A DNA stretch of 64,000 nt from Pseudomonadota bacterium (GCA_018823285.1 JAHJIQ010000003.1:124001-188000); one strand, 5' to 3'; counted from the stretch's first letter, positions 25,710 through 36,388 are shown. Made by a program: numbers and translations. Notes: generated by a model from the sequence alone, not told the origin.

Positions 25710-26462
25710 CTATGGGAAACCGATAAATTGTCCCACATGTTCCGGAACGTGCGCATCTGACCCGGCCAGCAGCGTGATTCCCTTTTTCACCGCTTTTCGG
25801 ATGATTTCGGGCTCGGGGAAAACCACCCCCCGCATCCTGCAGCCCGAGAAATTTACTTCCAGGGCAACCCCCTTTTTTGCCATCAGATCCAGGATCTTTT
25901 CAATCTGCCGATGATGACTCGCTTCGAGCTTTATTTCCGGATGATAGCGCATGGCCGCATCAAGATGGCAGACCATCTCGGCCGGGACTGTTCCGATCGC
26001 CTCCTGTAGAGTTTCAAAATAGGCGGTCAGAACTTTTGCGACCCCGAGCCGACCCAGACCTTCGATATTGTCATGCTTCCGGCTGACCAGGTTCAAATGG
26101 CGGTCACCAGCCTTCATGAAGTGGTACGAAACAGCCACCCGGTCAAAATTCCGGGCGGCGAGAACGTTTAGTATCGCCTGCTTCTCGTCCGGGTTATACC
26201 CGACCTCCACACCCAGCCCGATCCGGATCCGGTCTGCGAATTTCTCCCGCAACCGCCTCCCCTCCCGAAAATACTCATCGAAATCCTCTTCGCTCAACCA
26301 GGTTTTCTCGAAATAGTTGATCCCGATCTCCAGATGCTCAAGAAAGAACATCTCGGTCAATCCTGCAGCAATTCCGGCCCGGACAAATTCCTCCATGGTG
26401 CCGAAGGCATGACCGCACAGGCTGGTGTGGATATGGGAATCGCTTTTGAGGTTAATGATCAT
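25710..26462 (-). CDS. PHP-domain phosphoesterase (histidinol-phosphatase HisK-like)
   Basis: A 250-aa PHP-superfamily metalloenzyme. The metal-binding motifs are present in order: DSHIHTSLCGHA (motif I), LEHLEIG (motif II), VEVGYN, VSYHFM (motif III) and SDAH near the end (motif IV). The family hydrolyses phosphomonoesters such as L-histidinol phosphate. No other his gene is nearby, so the substrate is unproven. The ATG at 26462 is preferred to the upstream TTG; no clear SD. The terminator of the convergent gene abuts the stop. Confidence 0.85.
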   Translation of the reverse strand: MIINLKSDSHIHTSLCGHAFGTMEEFVRAGIAAGLTEMFFLEHLEIGINYFEKTWLSEEDFDEYFREGRRLREKFADRIRIGLGVEVGYNPDEKQAILNVLAARNFDRVAVSYHFMKAGDRHLNLVSRKHDNIEGLGRLGVAKVLTAYFETLQEAIGTVPAEMVCHLDAAMRYHPEIKLEASHHRQIEKILDLMAKKGVALEVNFSGCRMRGVVFPEPEIIRKAVKKGITLLAGSDAHVPEHVGQFIGFP

Positions 26463-26596
26463 GTGTTCGAGGTTCAAGGTTCAAGGAATGGGAATCGATC
26501 GTAACCGGCCCAGGTCAATACCAACTTGAGAATGTGGTAAATCCTGGGGGCATTCTCCGGCCGGCAGCCGTTAAAAACAACTCTACAAAATAAGAT

Positions 26597-26642
26597 AAAA
26601 AAAGGACACGTCTTCAATGAAAACGTGTCCGATCATTTTTTT
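26597..26642. terminator. Bidirectional intrinsic terminator
   Basis: Stem GGACACGT/ACGTGTCC (26604-26611, 26623-26630) with seven A before (26597-26603) and a T-run after (26636-26642). On the minus strand it closes the 26664 gene; the hairpin would also stop plus-strand transcription. Confidence 0.85.
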
Positions 26643-26663
26643 CGCTCTGCGCCGGATATTCTC

Positions 26664-26858
26664 TCAGGCGTTACCCCTTGGAAAATAGTGGACGACGCCA
26701 TCGATATCGGAAGTATCGCAAATATCGCCAAGGCTGAAATCCATATATTCTTCCATGTTCTCAATGGACAGGGCAATGGCCTGACCATCGGGAAGATGGT
26801 AGACAATGGTCCTCACCTTGGACATATCAACCTGTTTTGCCGTTAACTGCTGGTACAA
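26664..26858 (-). CDS. Small hypothetical protein
   Basis: 64 aa, acidic in its second half (IENMEEYMDFSLGDICDTSDIDG). The TTG at 26858 is chosen for the strong SD GGGAGGTAGAAGAA; an ATG at 26825 is the alternative (53 aa). Not recognised. The middle LPDGQAIALSIENMEEYMDF resembles short regulatory or inhibitory peptides only in composition. Its own terminator (26597-26642) supports a real, short transcript. Confidence 0.6.
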   Translation of the reverse strand: MYQQLTAKQVDMSKVRTIVYHLPDGQAIALSIENMEEYMDFSLGDICDTSDIDGVVHYFPRGNA

Positions 26859-27127
26859 TTCTTCTACCTCCCGGAATTGAATTCGACAGAATATCAGTGA
26901 ACCTGAAATATTCCCCCCTTAAGATTCGGAACTTACCACACCTGCACAGCAATTTACAAAGTAGTCATTAAAAAAGGATTGACAAGTAGGGGAACAACTT
27001 TAACCGAAAACCCGATACCTCTCAATTTCAGACACCGACTCTCCGGCAGCTTGACACACCAACCCTTGGACAGGCTCAGGGTGAGCGGAAGAATGCAGAA
27101 GTTTCGAAGCCAGGACAGGGACTGCTC

Positions 27128-27649
27128 CTAAGATTTAAGTCTGGTCCCGTCGTAAGGGCAGTAGCGCCAGTTGAACTCAAGAGGGGCATTACAGGCCGGG
27201 CAGTTATTGCGAAGCAACCGCATCTCTTTAACAGGAAGTTCCTTGCCGTCGATCACCAGTCCATCAAGATCGGAGAGGATAACGTAAATTCGCTCGTTAT
27301 TTGACTTCGGATCGGTCGGGGTCATGAAGAACCCCGGCCGGTTCAGATGAAAACCCCGAACAATTCCGTTTGTGACCTCACCATCGTTGAATTTGACCGT
27401 AACCAGTCTTTCTCCCGCCTTTGGCTCGATTTTGGAATGATTGTATCCATCCCGATAGGCGTGTCCGTCAAAATCCTTCACGAAGAAGATGGCTTTCAGG
27501 TTATTGGTAACAATCTCCAGGCTCTTCGAACTCTTTTCCAGACCCAGTGGAATAAAATGAAAAGTGGAATTGGCCGGAGAAAAATCGCTGGTGGTCCCTT
27601 TGATTACTTCGCCTTTCTTGGTCTTTAAAACTATTTTGATCGGAGGCAT
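27128..27649 (-). CDS. Conserved protein with C-terminal zinc ribbon
   Basis: 173 aa. The N-terminal 120 residues form small beta-barrel-like repeats (KIVLKTKKGEVIKGTTSDFS, LKAIFFVKDFDGH, VTVKFNDGEVTNGIVRG) of a kind often seen in uncharacterised bacterial proteins near DUF6982. The C-terminus holds CPACNAPLEFNWRYCPYDGT, two CPxC/CPY half-sites of a zinc ribbon. The start MPPIKIVL at 27649 fits the domain, but the upstream SD is poor. The function is unknown; the FFVKDF motif occurs in PilZ-like signalling contexts, which is only a hint. Confidence 0.7.
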   Translation of the reverse strand: MPPIKIVLKTKKGEVIKGTTSDFSPANSTFHFIPLGLEKSSKSLEIVTNNLKAIFFVKDFDGHAYRDGYNHSKIEPKAGERLVTVKFNDGEVTNGIVRGFHLNRPGFFMTPTDPKSNNERIYVILSDLDGLVIDGKELPVKEMRLLRNNCPACNAPLEFNWRYCPYDGTRLKS

Positions 27650-27766
27650 TGTTGTTTGAAGAAGAAAAAGAACTGATCCACAATCGGACTGCAAACAATA
27701 AGAACCGCTACTATTTACTGTAAAAAACCAGAGGTGTACAGACTTTTTGCCCGGTGACCAGAAGAA

Positions 27767-29929
27767 TCAGTATGATTGCCTGGCAAGAACTTCTCTCGGC
27801 CGGGAGCCATCGGCGGGGCCGACGACCCCTTCCTTTTCCATGGTCTCGATCATTCTGGCGGCCCGGTTATACCCGACCCGCAACCGTCTCTGGATCATGG
27901 AGATGGATGCCTGCCCCGTTTCGCAGACAATGGCCACGGCCTCGTCATATTTTTCATCGAATGCGTCATCGGCGAGATCATCATCGCCTGAACTTTCATC
28001 GGCAATCCGGACCACCGATTCTTCATAGGAGGCACCCCGCTGCTTCTTGATAAAGCTGACGATGTTCTCGATCTCCTTCTCGGAGATATAGGCCCCGTGA
28101 ATTCTCTGCAGCCGGGCGCTGCCCGGGGGCAGGAACAGCATGTCGCCGGCGCCGAGCAGGTGCTCCGCGCCACTCGAATCAAGAATGGTTCGGGAGTCGA
28201 TCTTGGATGACACCTTGAACGACATCCGGGTCGGGAAATTGGCCTTGATCAGCCCGGTGAGCACGTCCACCGAAGGCCTCTGGGTGGCGAGGATCAGATG
28301 CATCCCGGCCGCTCTGGCCATCTGGGCGAGTCTCGCCACGGAATCCTCGACCTCGCGGGAGGAAACCATCATCAGGTCGGCCAGCTCATCGATGATGATC
28401 ACGATCAGCGGCAGGCGACCCTCCTCGGTAACCTCATTATAGCTGTGAATGCTCTTGACCCTCTTTTCCTCCATCAGCTGATATCGCCGCTCCATCTCCT
28501 TGACCGCCCATTGCAGGGCGCGGCTGGCCAGTTTGGGATCAACCACCACCGGATGGAGAAGGTGCGGGATTCCTTCGTAACAGGACAGTTCGATCCTTTT
28601 CGGATCGACCATCAGGAAACGGACATCCTCCGGGGTCGCCTTCATCAGCATGCTGCAGATAATGGTGTTGACCGCAACACTTTTCCCGGCACCGGTGGCC
28701 CCGGCAATCAGCAGATGCGGCATCTTGGCAAGATTTGCCATGACCGGGTTGCCGATCACGTCCATCCCGAGCCCCAGGGTCAGTTTGGAGGCGGCATTCT
28801 GAAACTCCTCGCTGGCCAGAATATCACGGACAAAGACAATCTGCCGTTCCGGATTGGGGATCTCGATGCCCAGCGCCGCCTTGCCGGGAATGGAACCGAC
28901 GATTCGCACACTTTCCGCTTTCAGGCCAAGAGCCAGATCATCCGCCAGAGAAACCACCCTGGTGATCTTGACCCCGGGAGCCGGTTCAAATTCATAGGTG
29001 GTAATCACCGGCCCCGGCGAGATCCCCGACACCTTGCCGGACACCCCGAAATCACTGAGTTTCGCTTCCAGCCGTCGGCTGACCTCAAGGTAATGCTCCC
29101 GGTCGGCCATAAAGTCGCCGACCGACGATTTATCGAGAAGATTCACCCCCGGCAATTTATATGCACCGGCGGCCACCGGCAGGGTGGCAAAATCAGCATC
29201 ATCGTCTTCGGTAAGTCGCACCGACTGATTGACATTGGGAACAGAGATCACCAACTCCCGGTCTGCCTCAGGCTCAGGGGGAGGCAGGGAAACCACCGGT
29301 CGGGAGAACGGTTTGGGGATTGACGGCCCGTCACTCTTTTCACTAAACGCGGATTTCTTCTCCCGGATGATCATGACCAGCCGCCTCACCGCATCAACCA
29401 GGTTGAGAGCCCAGAGATAAGGTGAAAACTCGACCGCGCCCATCAGCGAGACAATCAGCACGGTGGCAAAGAAGAGAACCGCCCCGGGTTTGCCGAAATA
29501 GACCCCGAGGAATGAATAGAACAGGTTGCCGATATAGCCGCCGGCGGGATACAGGTGCCCGAAGAGGGTGAAGGTGTGGGCGCCGGACGCAGATAAGAGA
29601 CCGCTGCTCGCAATCAGAATACCGGTACAGCCCGCACAGATATAGGGTAGTCGCTGAAAGGTAACGTTCGGCGAAAAAAACAACAGGGAAAAGGAGAAGA
29701 TCAGGATCGGCAGCCAGAACGAGCTGAAACCGAGAAAACCCATCATGATCCTGGCGAAGAAATGACCGAACTTGCCGCCCCAGAGGACTGGTTGAATTTG
29801 AACGGAGCCATCCGGCAGTGAGTATCCGGCCAGACAGATCAGGATAAAAATGGCGAGAAAAATACCGAGCACAGAAACCAGTTCCTGCAGTATTTCAGGC
29901 CTTTCCCGCTGACTCTTCCCGTTGACCAT
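27767..29929 (-). CDS. ftsK: DNA translocase FtsK/SpoIIIE
   Basis: A 720-aa septal DNA pump that moves the terminus region through the closing septum and helps resolve chromosome dimers. Four or five TM segments occupy about 15-185, followed by a short Pro-rich linker, an alpha/beta motor with Walker A GATGAGKS (410-417) and Walker B VIIIDELADLM, ATQRPS, and a C-terminal gamma winged helix (ISMIQRRLRVGYNRAARMIE) that reads KOPS/SRS sequences. The linker is short, as in many non-enteric FtsK. It precedes or follows no xerCD gene here. Confidence 0.95.
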   Translation of the reverse strand: MVNGKSQRERPEILQELVSVLGIFLAIFILICLAGYSLPDGSVQIQPVLWGGKFGHFFARIMMGFLGFSSFWLPILIFSFSLLFFSPNVTFQRLPYICAGCTGILIASSGLLSASGAHTFTLFGHLYPAGGYIGNLFYSFLGVYFGKPGAVLFFATVLIVSLMGAVEFSPYLWALNLVDAVRRLVMIIREKKSAFSEKSDGPSIPKPFSRPVVSLPPPEPEADRELVISVPNVNQSVRLTEDDDADFATLPVAAGAYKLPGVNLLDKSSVGDFMADREHYLEVSRRLEAKLSDFGVSGKVSGISPGPVITTYEFEPAPGVKITRVVSLADDLALGLKAESVRIVGSIPGKAALGIEIPNPERQIVFVRDILASEEFQNAASKLTLGLGMDVIGNPVMANLAKMPHLLIAGATGAGKSVAVNTIICSMLMKATPEDVRFLMVDPKRIELSCYEGIPHLLHPVVVDPKLASRALQWAVKEMERRYQLMEEKRVKSIHSYNEVTEEGRLPLIVIIIDELADLMMVSSREVEDSVARLAQMARAAGMHLILATQRPSVDVLTGLIKANFPTRMSFKVSSKIDSRTILDSSGAEHLLGAGDMLFLPPGSARLQRIHGAYISEKEIENIVSFIKKQRGASYEESVVRIADESSGDDDLADDAFDEKYDEAVAIVCETGQASISMIQRRLRVGYNRAARMIETMEKEGVVGPADGSRPREVLARQSY

Positions 29930-30014
29930 AGTATTCGTATTCCGCTAAAGAGACCACTCTCCAAAAAAAACCGGGAACCTATGGAGCAAAATGGGCCGCC
30001 CGAAGGGCAGAAGA

Positions 30015-30446
30015 TCATCTGCCCGGTCGCTCTTCCCTGCCCAGTTTTTTCATCACCCCGTCAAGAATCCCGTTGATAAATGAAAAGGCGTCTTCAGAAC
30101 TGAACCGGCCGGCCACTTCAATCGCCTCGTTGATCACCACCGAGGCGGGAATGTCCGGTTTCTCGCTCAGTTCATACACGGCAATGCGCAGGATATTCCG
30201 GTCGACCGTGGCCATCCGTTCCATGCGCCAGTTCTCAGACTGGCCCTGAATGAGTTCATCGATTGCTTCCCGGTTTGCGGAAATCCCTTCGAGAAGGACT
30301 CTGGCGTATGAAACAGCCTTTTTATCCGACTGGAAATTCCCCAGGACGGACAGAAGCGCCGCATCTTCCTGAAGGCCGGTAGTCTCTGACTGGTAAAGAA
30401 CCTGCAGGGCCAGCTCCCTGGCCTTGCGGCGAATTGGCACGCTCAT
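30015..30446 (-). CDS. nusB: Transcription antitermination factor NusB
   Basis: A 143-aa all-helical protein with the family hallmarks RRKARELALQVLYQ, VDRNILRIAVYEL and VINEAIEVAGRFSSEDAFSFINGILD. With NusE (S10) it binds boxA RNA in rRNA leaders. The ATG at 30446 is preferred to the TTG at 30452, and the start lies 10 bp from the ribH stop. The ribH-nusB pair is a common bacterial arrangement. Confidence 0.95.
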   Translation of the reverse strand: MSVPIRRKARELALQVLYQSETTGLQEDAALLSVLGNFQSDKKAVSYARVLLEGISANREAIDELIQGQSENWRMERMATVDRNILRIAVYELSEKPDIPASVVINEAIEVAGRFSSEDAFSFINGILDGVMKKLGREERPGR

Positions 30447-30456
30447 CGGCAATTGA

Positions 30457-30921
30457 TCAGAACCGGGACAGCAGGTTGATCATCTCAACGGCTGCTATCG
30501 CACAGTCGGAACCCTTGTTTCCAGCCTTGGAGCCGGCCCGTTCGATGGCCTGCTCGATGGTATCGGTGGTCAGAACCCCGAACATTACCGGAATACCGCT
30601 TTCCAGACTGACCTGGGCAATTCCCTTGGCAGCCTCATTGGCAACGAAATCAAAATGGGGAGTCGCCCCACGGATCACCGCCCCGAGACAGATAATCGCA
30701 TCATACCGCCCGGATCGGGCCATCTTTTGGGCCACCAGCGGAATTTCATAGGCTCCGGGAACCCTTGCCACCTCGATGTCGTCATCGGCCGCTCCTGACC
30801 TGCGCAGGGTGTCGAGCGCGCCATCAAGAAGTTTTTCTGCGATAAATGAATTAAACCGGGAGACCACAATGCCGAATTTTTTTCCGTCGGCCTTGAGATC
30901 CCCATCAATATATTTTGCCAT
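30457..30921 (-). CDS. ribH: 6,7-dimethyl-8-ribityllumazine synthase
   Basis: 154 aa. It joins 5-amino-6-ribitylaminouracil to 3,4-dihydroxy-2-butanone 4-phosphate, the penultimate riboflavin step, usually as a 60-mer shell. Motifs: [50 protein letters not shown] (catalytic His in HFDFV) and [24 protein letters not shown] precedes the ATG. A 158-bp gap separates it from ribBA and contains a weak hairpin but no FMN riboswitch. Confidence 0.97.
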   Translation of the reverse strand: MAKYIDGDLKADGKKFGIVVSRFNSFIAEKLLDGALDTLRRSGAADDDIEVARVPGAYEIPLVAQKMARSGRYDAIICLGAVIRGATPHFDFVANEAAKGIAQVSLESGIPVMFGVLTTDTIEQAIERAGSKAGNKGSDCAIAAVEMINLLSRF

Positions 30922-31079
30922 GTCGTTCTCCTGTTCCCATGTTCACCACCGTCAGGAAAAATCCCGACGGTATTTACAATGTGGATAAAAATCAAGTTTC
31001 CGTAATAATATCAGAAAATTATCTCTTTGTCAGCTGATTCAGACCCACCGCAAGTAAAGCGTGTTTTCTGCCCATTTTG

Positions 31080-32303
31080 TCAAGGTTCAAAAGTGTTCGG
31101 CAGGAGGTCAAGCATGTGCCCGAGTTTGTCTTTCTTGCACTGCAGATATTTACGGTTTTCCGAATCCGGTTCGATCTCGATCGCCAGTCGACCTGTCACT
31201 TTGAGGCCGTACCCTTCAAGTCCCACAATCTTTTTGGGATTGTTGGTGATCAGCTTCATCTTCCTGATCCCGAGATCACGAAGGATCTGGGCCCCGATCC
31301 CGTAATCACGCAGATCCGCCTTGAAGCCGAGCTTCTTGTTGGCCTCCACGGTATCCATTCCCTCGTCCTGCAGGGCATAGGCCTTCAGCTTATTGACCAG
31401 GCCGATCCCCCTGCCTTCCTGATGCATATAGAGGATCACCCCCTTGCCTTCATTCTCAACCATCTTCATCGCTGCATGCAGCTGGCTTCCGCAGTCGCAG
31501 CGCATTGAACCGAAGACGTCCCCGGTCAGACACTCCGAGTGAACCCTGACCATGACCTCGTCCTCCGGACTGATATTTCCTTTGACCAGCGCGAGATGTT
31601 CGTAATTGTCCACATCATTGGTGTAGACAATGGCCCGGAACTCACCGCCGTATTTGGTCGGCAGCCTGGTGTCGGCAGCCCGGTGCACCAGGGTGTCTTC
31701 ACGCAGCCGATAGGCGACAAGATCTGCGATGGTTGCGATCTTCAGGCCGTGCTTTTTCGCGAATTTCTTGAGATCAGGCATCCGGGACATGGTGCCGTCC
31801 TCATTCATGATCTCACAGATCACGCCGGAGGGCCTGAGCCCGGCGAGCCTGGAAAGATCAACGGAGCCCTCGGTCTGCCCGGTTCGAACGAGAACGCCGC
31901 CCCTTCTCGCCCGTAACGGGAAAATATGGCCCGGGCTGACAATGTCCTCAGCCTTCACATCCAGCCTGACCGCGGTCTGGATGGTATGCGAACGGTCGGC
32001 GGCAGAGATACCGGTGGTCACCCCATGTCGCGCCTCGATACTGACCGTGAACGCGGTCTCAAAGGGAGACTTGTTGTCCTTGACCATCATCGGGAGCTGC
32101 AGTTTCTCGATCTGCTCCGGAACCAGGGTGAGGCAGATCAGCCCCCGCCCGTGGGTGGCCATGAAATTGACCGCTTCAGGCGTCACCATCTGGGCGGCCA
32201 TGCACAAATCACCTTCATTTTCCCGATCTTCATCATCCACCAGAATGATCATTTTTCCGGATCGGATGTCTTCAATTGCCTCTTCGATACTGTTAACCGT
32301 CAT
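31080..32303 (-). CDS. ribBA: Bifunctional DHBP synthase / GTP cyclohydrolase II
   Basis: 407 aa, two enzymes in one chain. Residues 1-200 form 3,4-dihydroxy-2-butanone-4-phosphate synthase ([27 protein letters not shown]). Residues 205-407 form GTP cyclohydrolase II with the zinc ligands of [18 protein letters not shown] and HQEGRGIGL. It supplies both riboflavin precursors. The cyclohydrolase half keeps the Cys triad, so both activities look intact. Confidence 0.96.
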   Translation of the reverse strand: MTVNSIEEAIEDIRSGKMIILVDDEDRENEGDLCMAAQMVTPEAVNFMATHGRGLICLTLVPEQIEKLQLPMMVKDNKSPFETAFTVSIEARHGVTTGISAADRSHTIQTAVRLDVKAEDIVSPGHIFPLRARRGGVLVRTGQTEGSVDLSRLAGLRPSGVICEIMNEDGTMSRMPDLKKFAKKHGLKIATIADLVAYRLREDTLVHRAADTRLPTKYGGEFRAIVYTNDVDNYEHLALVKGNISPEDEVMVRVHSECLTGDVFGSMRCDCGSQLHAAMKMVENEGKGVILYMHQEGRGIGLVNKLKAYALQDEGMDTVEANKKLGFKADLRDYGIGAQILRDLGIRKMKLITNNPKKIVGLEGYGLKVTGRLAIEIEPDSENRKYLQCKKDKLGHMLDLLPNTFEP

Positions 32304-32315
32304 TTCCTGTCACCA

Positions 32316-32975
32316 TTACTTTATGAAACCGTGTTCCGCCAGAAAGGCCTCGTTGATTTTCGACCCCTGCCCAGCCCCGCCTTGCGGCTTCACGGAGAGA
32401 AGTTTTTCCACATATTTACCGATCAGATCCACTTCAATATTGACCACATCCCCCTTCCCGAGATCACCCAAAGTTGTGACCTGCAGGGTATGCGGGATAA
32501 TCGAAACGGAAAAAACCTGATCGTCGCACTCGTTCACCGTCAGGCTGATGCCGTCGATGGTGATCGATCCCTTTTCGATCATGTAACGCCCGAGTCCCAG
32601 GGGAACTTCAAATGAAAAAAGAACATACTCGCCCAGGGGCTTTCGGGAAACTACCTTCGCCGGCGAATCGACATGGCCACTCACCAGATGCCCGCCCAAC
32701 CGGTCGGAGAGTCGTAACGCCCTCTCCAGATTGACGGAGCCGCCAACCCCAATCCGGCCAAGATTCGTTCTCTTCAGGCTTTCCGGGGAGACATCGGCCA
32801 GAAACCGTCTGCCGCTGATGTTCCTTGCGGTCAGACAGACCCCGTTCACGGCGATTGATTCGCCTTCTTCAGGATCAGAAAGATCGAAATCGGCTTCCAA
32901 TCCGAATACCATACCCCCGCCGGACGGTTTCTTTTCAAAAACTTTGCCCTTGCCCTGAATGATTCCGGTGAACAT
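32316..32975 (-). CDS. ribE: Riboflavin synthase alpha subunit
   Basis: A 219-aa protein with the two tandem lumazine-binding barrels. The first carries [12 protein letters not shown] and [13 protein letters not shown]; the second has LVSGHVDS and [14 protein letters not shown]. It dismutates two lumazines to riboflavin. It sits 12 bp from ribBA and 21 bp from ribD in the same operon. The ribE/ribC name varies between databases. Confidence 0.95.
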   Translation of the reverse strand: MFTGIIQGKGKVFEKKPSGGGMVFGLEADFDLSDPEEGESIAVNGVCLTARNISGRRFLADVSPESLKRTNLGRIGVGGSVNLERALRLSDRLGGHLVSGHVDSPAKVVSRKPLGEYVLFSFEVPLGLGRYMIEKGSITIDGISLTVNECDDQVFSVSIIPHTLQVTTLGDLGKGDVVNIEVDLIGKYVEKLLSVKPQGGAGQGSKINEAFLAEHGFIK

Positions 32976-32996
32976 TGCAGATCCCTCATTAATCGC

Positions 32997-34103
32997 TTAA
33001 AAAAGCCCCTCAATCATGACATCTTCTCCCAGCCTCCTGACCCGCGTGGTCGTAAAGCGCACCCCTTGGTCGACGGTATCAAGGCCAAGTGCGCCGACCA
33101 CCGGCAACCCTTCGGAACCGATAAAAAGCGGCGCCACAAAGAGGCAGGCCTGATCATAGAGACGCTGCTTTAAAAAAGAGGCATGGACCCTGCCGCCTCC
33201 CTCCACCAGGAGGCTGTTCACATTCTGTCTGCCCAGTTCCAGAAGAATATCGGGGAGGGCCAGAAAACCATCGCCATCGGTTTTGACTTGCCTGACCACG
33301 GCGCCTGCCGCTTCAAGGCACTTCTTTTTTCCGGCATCAGCCCCATCCCGACAGAAAATCCAGGTTCGGGCGTCGGATTTCTGAGTCAACAGCACCGCAT
33401 CGGGCGGCGTCCTCAGATTACTGTCCAGCACCACCCGCAACGGGTCCCGCCCCTTTCCGAAAGGAAGCCGGGTGGTCAACGACGGGTTATCGGCAAGGAC
33501 GGTGCCCGAGCCAACCAGGATGGCATCATACATATCCCGGAGCCGATGGACCCTGCGGCGTGCACTCTCGCCGCTGATCCACTGACTGTGACCGGTTCGG
33601 GCGGCAATTCTACCGTCAATCGAGACCCCTGCTTTCATGGTTACCCAGGGAAGCCCGGTTTGAACATGCTTCAGAAAGGGTTTGTTCAGAGCCAGACAGT
33701 CCTCCTCAAGAACTCCGGAGACGACTTCAATTCCCCGGCCCGCAAGATAATCATTACCACCTCCAGCGACAAGGGGGTTCGGGTCTCTCATACCGACGAC
33801 CACCCGACGGATGCCACACTCGATGATTTTCTCGGTGCAGGGCGGGGTACGCCCATGGTGATTGCAGGGTTCCAGAGTTACGTATACCGTACCCCCCCTG
33901 GCCGCCGCTCCGGCTTTGCTCAAGGCTTCTGCCTCGGCATGCGGCGCACCGGCCCGCCGGTGATACCCTTTGGCCACCACCTGATCATCCCGGACCACCA
34001 CGGCACCAACCACCGGATTGGGAGAGGTTCTGCCAAGCCCCTTTCGGGCTTCAATCAGGGCGAGTTTCATAAACCGGCGGTCCCGGTCAACGGATGACAT
34101 CAT
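32997..34103 (-). CDS. ribD: Bifunctional riboflavin deaminase/reductase
   Basis: A 368-aa protein. The N-terminal deaminase has zinc motifs PHAEAEAL and EPCNHHGRTPPC. The C-terminal HTP reductase begins near VTMKAGVSIDGRIAARTGHS and binds NADPH (GSGTVLADNPSLT, LLVEGGGRVHASFL). Start at 34103 or 34100 (consecutive ATG codons). It lies 8 bp after nrdR. Confidence 0.96.
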   Translation of the reverse strand: MMSSVDRDRRFMKLALIEARKGLGRTSPNPVVGAVVVRDDQVVAKGYHRRAGAPHAEAEALSKAGAAARGGTVYVTLEPCNHHGRTPPCTEKIIECGIRRVVVGMRDPNPLVAGGGNDYLAGRGIEVVSGVLEEDCLALNKPFLKHVQTGLPWVTMKAGVSIDGRIAARTGHSQWISGESARRRVHRLRDMYDAILVGSGTVLADNPSLTTRLPFGKGRDPLRVVLDSNLRTPPDAVLLTQKSDARTWIFCRDGADAGKKKCLEAAGAVVRQVKTDGDGFLALPDILLELGRQNVNSLLVEGGGRVHASFLKQRLYDQACLFVAPLFIGSEGLPVVGALGLDTVDQGVRFTTTRVRRLGEDVMIEGLF

Positions 34104-34111
34104 AGAGCCGG

Positions 34112-34573
34112 TTATTTCTTTCCAGAGTCCAGCATTGATTTGAGTTCGTTCATGAACTCGTTGAGGTCCTTGAACTGCCGGTAAACTGAAGCAAATCGAA
34201 CATACGCCACTTCATCGAGATTCTGCAGCCCGGCCATAACCATCTCGCCAACCATCTTGACCGGAATCTCCCGCTCCCCCATATCCTGGAGCTTGATCTC
34301 CAGGGAATCAACAAACTCCTCAATCTGGGACATGCTGACCGGCCTCTTTTCACAGGCCTTTTTCAGACCTGAAACAACCTTCTGCCTGTCCCAGGATTCT
34401 CGCCGCCCATCCTTCTTGACCAGCATGGGCATAGTCACTTCAAGTCGCTCGTAGGTTGTAAAACGCCTCTCACAGGATTCACAGGAACGGCGGCGGCGGG
34501 TAATGGTATATTCCTTGTTGAGCCTGGAATCAACAACCCGATTCTCAAGATGACCGCAATAAGGGCACTTCAT
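34112..34573 (-). CDS. nrdR: Transcriptional repressor NrdR
   Basis: 153 aa. The zinc ribbon CPYCG...[13 protein letters not shown] binds NrdR boxes, and the ATP-cone ([19 protein letters not shown]) senses ATP/dATP. NrdR represses ribonucleotide reductase genes when dATP is high. Gene order nrdR-ribD is common. SD AAGGAG lies upstream. Confidence 0.97.
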   Translation of the reverse strand: MKCPYCGHLENRVVDSRLNKEYTITRRRRSCESCERRFTTYERLEVTMPMLVKKDGRRESWDRQKVVSGLKKACEKRPVSMSQIEEFVDSLEIKLQDMGEREIPVKMVGEMVMAGLQNLDEVAYVRFASVYRQFKDLNEFMNELKSMLDSGKK

Positions 34574-34618
34574 CTCCCATAACTCCTTGATTTGTTAAAA
34601 AAAAGAAACCTGCCGGAA

Positions 34619-35068
34619 TCAGCCGATTTGATGAAGCGGAATGCCGGCCTCAGCCATCAGGGCCGCTGACAACTCATCCGCATACCCTTCCCGGTAATAC
34701 ACCTCGGTAATCTTTGAGTTGATGATCATCTTGCTGCAGATTGAGCAGGGCATGTTCGTGCAGTAGAGAGTAGACCCGGCAATACTTGTCCCGTGGATTG
34801 CCGCCTGGATAATGGCGTTCTGTTCGGCATGCAGCCCCCGGCACAACTCGTGGCGCTGGCCGGAAGGAATGCCTCGCTCCTCGCGCAGACATCCCACATC
34901 AAGGCAATGGCTGATTCTGGTCGGGGCGCCGTTGTAACCCGTAGCAATGATATGCTTGTCCCGAACGAGAATTGCCCCGACATATCGCCGCGTACAGGTC
35001 GAACGCTGGGCAACAAGCTCGGTAATCGACATGAAATACTCATGCCACGAGGGTCTCGGATCGCTCAC
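34619..35068 (-). CDS. Deoxycytidylate (dCMP) deaminase family protein
   Basis: 149 aa. The zinc-binding catalytic set LHAEQNAI (proton-shuttling Glu) and [10 protein letters not shown] is typical of dCMP deaminase / ComEB, which makes dUMP for thymidylate synthesis. The N-terminus ([27 protein letters not shown]) fits. A GTG start at 35068 lies 2 bp after the glyA stop, so the genes are tightly coupled; dTMP synthesis uses the one-carbon unit from GlyA. Confidence 0.93.
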   Translation of the reverse strand: MSDPRPSWHEYFMSITELVAQRSTCTRRYVGAILVRDKHIIATGYNGAPTRISHCLDVGCLREERGIPSGQRHELCRGLHAEQNAIIQAAIHGTSIAGSTLYCTNMPCSICSKMIINSKITEVYYREGYADELSAALMAEAGIPLHQIG

Positions 35069-35070
35069 GA

Positions 35071-36339
35071 TCAGCGCTCCCCTCGTTCCATATCGGGATA
35101 CAGCGGAAATTTTTCACACAGCGCACGGACCTCAAGACGGATCGTCTCCAGGAGTTGCGGGTCACCGATATTTGCCAGAGCCCGGTTGATCCAGGAACCG
35201 ATCATTTCCATCTCGGGCACCTTCAACCCCCGGGTCGTTACCGCCGGAGTGCCGATCCTGATCCCTCCGGTCACAAAACGGGGCTGACTGTCAAAGGGCA
35301 CCGCATTCTTGTTGACTGTAAGTCCGGCCCGTTCAAGAGCCTCCTCGCCATCCTTGCCGGTGATTGACTTGCTGGCCAGATCAACCAGCAGCAGGTGGTT
35401 GTCGGTGCCGCCGGAAACTATTCTGAATCCTGACTTGACAAGACTCTCTGCCAGGGCTTGAGCATTCTTCACCACCTGATTCTGGTACACCTTGAAATCA
35501 TCATTCAAGGCCTCAAGGAAACTGACCGCCTTGGCAGCAATCACGTGAACGAGCGGCCCTCCCTGGATGCCGGGAAAGATCTTGCTGTTCAGGCTCTTGC
35601 CGAACTCCTCTTTGGCCAGGATTAGCCCGCCACGAGGGCCTCTCATCGTTTTGTGGGTCGTCGTGGTCACGAAATCAGCATGCGGGACAGGGCTCGGGTG
35701 AACACCGGCGGCAACCAATCCGGCGATGTGGGCCATATCAACCATAAAATAGGCCCCGACCTTGTCGGCAATCTTCCGGAAACCGGCGAAGTCGATTACT
35801 CTGGGATAGGCGCTGGCGCCGGCCACGATCATTTTCGGACGATGCTCTTCGGCGAGCCTTTCAACCTCCGCCATATCAATCCGCTCGGTTTCCCGATCCA
35901 CCCCGTAGGAAATGAAATCATACAGCTGGCCTGAAAAATTGACCGAACTGCCGTGAGTGAGGTGCCCGCCGTGAGCCAGATCCATACCCAGAACCTTGTC
36001 ACCGGGTTTCAGGGTGGAAAAATAGACTGCCATGTTGGCCTGACTGCCGGAATGGGGCTGGACGTTGGCATATTCTGCTCCGAACAACGCGAGCGCCCTG
36101 CTGATCGCGAGGGACTCGACCTGATCGGCATAGTCACAGCCGCCATAATAACGTTTTCCTGGATACCCCTCGGCGTATTTATTGGTGAAGATGGAACCCT
36201 GGGCCTCAAGGACCGCTTCGCTGACAATATTTTCCGAGGCAATCAGTTCGAGCTGATACGACTGCCGGTCGAGCTCATGCTTGATGGAGCGATATATCTG
36301 CGGATCTTTTTCTTTCAGGTAAGACACTTTTGTTCCCAT
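35071..36339 (-). CDS. glyA: Serine hydroxymethyltransferase
   Basis: A 422-aa PLP enzyme converting serine plus tetrahydrofolate to glycine plus methylene-THF. Motifs: [45 protein letters not shown], and the PLP lysine in [15 protein letters not shown]. Full length. The upstream gap to rpiB holds REP copy B. Confidence 0.97.
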   Translation of the reverse strand: MGTKVSYLKEKDPQIYRSIKHELDRQSYQLELIASENIVSEAVLEAQGSIFTNKYAEGYPGKRYYGGCDYADQVESLAISRALALFGAEYANVQPHSGSQANMAVYFSTLKPGDKVLGMDLAHGGHLTHGSSVNFSGQLYDFISYGVDRETERIDMAEVERLAEEHRPKMIVAGASAYPRVIDFAGFRKIADKVGAYFMVDMAHIAGLVAAGVHPSPVPHADFVTTTTHKTMRGPRGGLILAKEEFGKSLNSKIFPGIQGGPLVHVIAAKAVSFLEALNDDFKVYQNQVVKNAQALAESLVKSGFRIVSGGTDNHLLLVDLASKSITGKDGEEALERAGLTVNKNAVPFDSQPRFVTGGIRIGTPAVTTRGLKVPEMEMIGSWINRALANIGDPQLLETIRLEVRALCEKFPLYPDMERGER

Positions 36340-36348
36340 GATATTCTT

Positions 36349-36388
36349 AGTTTCGTACGAGCAGACCAGCTGCTCGACTCAGCGTTAA
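36349..36388. repeat. 40-bp REP-like palindromic repeat, copy B
   Basis: AGTTTCGTACGAGCAG and AGCTGCTCGACTCAGCGTTAA, 10 bp upstream of glyA. Same unit as 11905-11944, 52585-52622 and 56850-56886. Confidence 0.8.

Noticed and set aside
27060..27092. CTTGGACAGGCTCAGGGTGAG sequence before the 27128 gene
   Set aside because: A common short dispersed sequence in bacterial genomes; single copy in this window with no feature attached.
28298..29323. Long plus-strand open frame opposite ftsK
   Set aside because: It lies fully antisense to ftsK, translates to His/Gly/Arg-rich sequence without domains, and shows the composition of a mirrored high-GC gene.
30922..31079. FMN riboswitch between ribH and ribBA, or upstream of the rib cluster
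   Set aside because: None of the conserved RFN-element segments could be found here or at 34574-34618.
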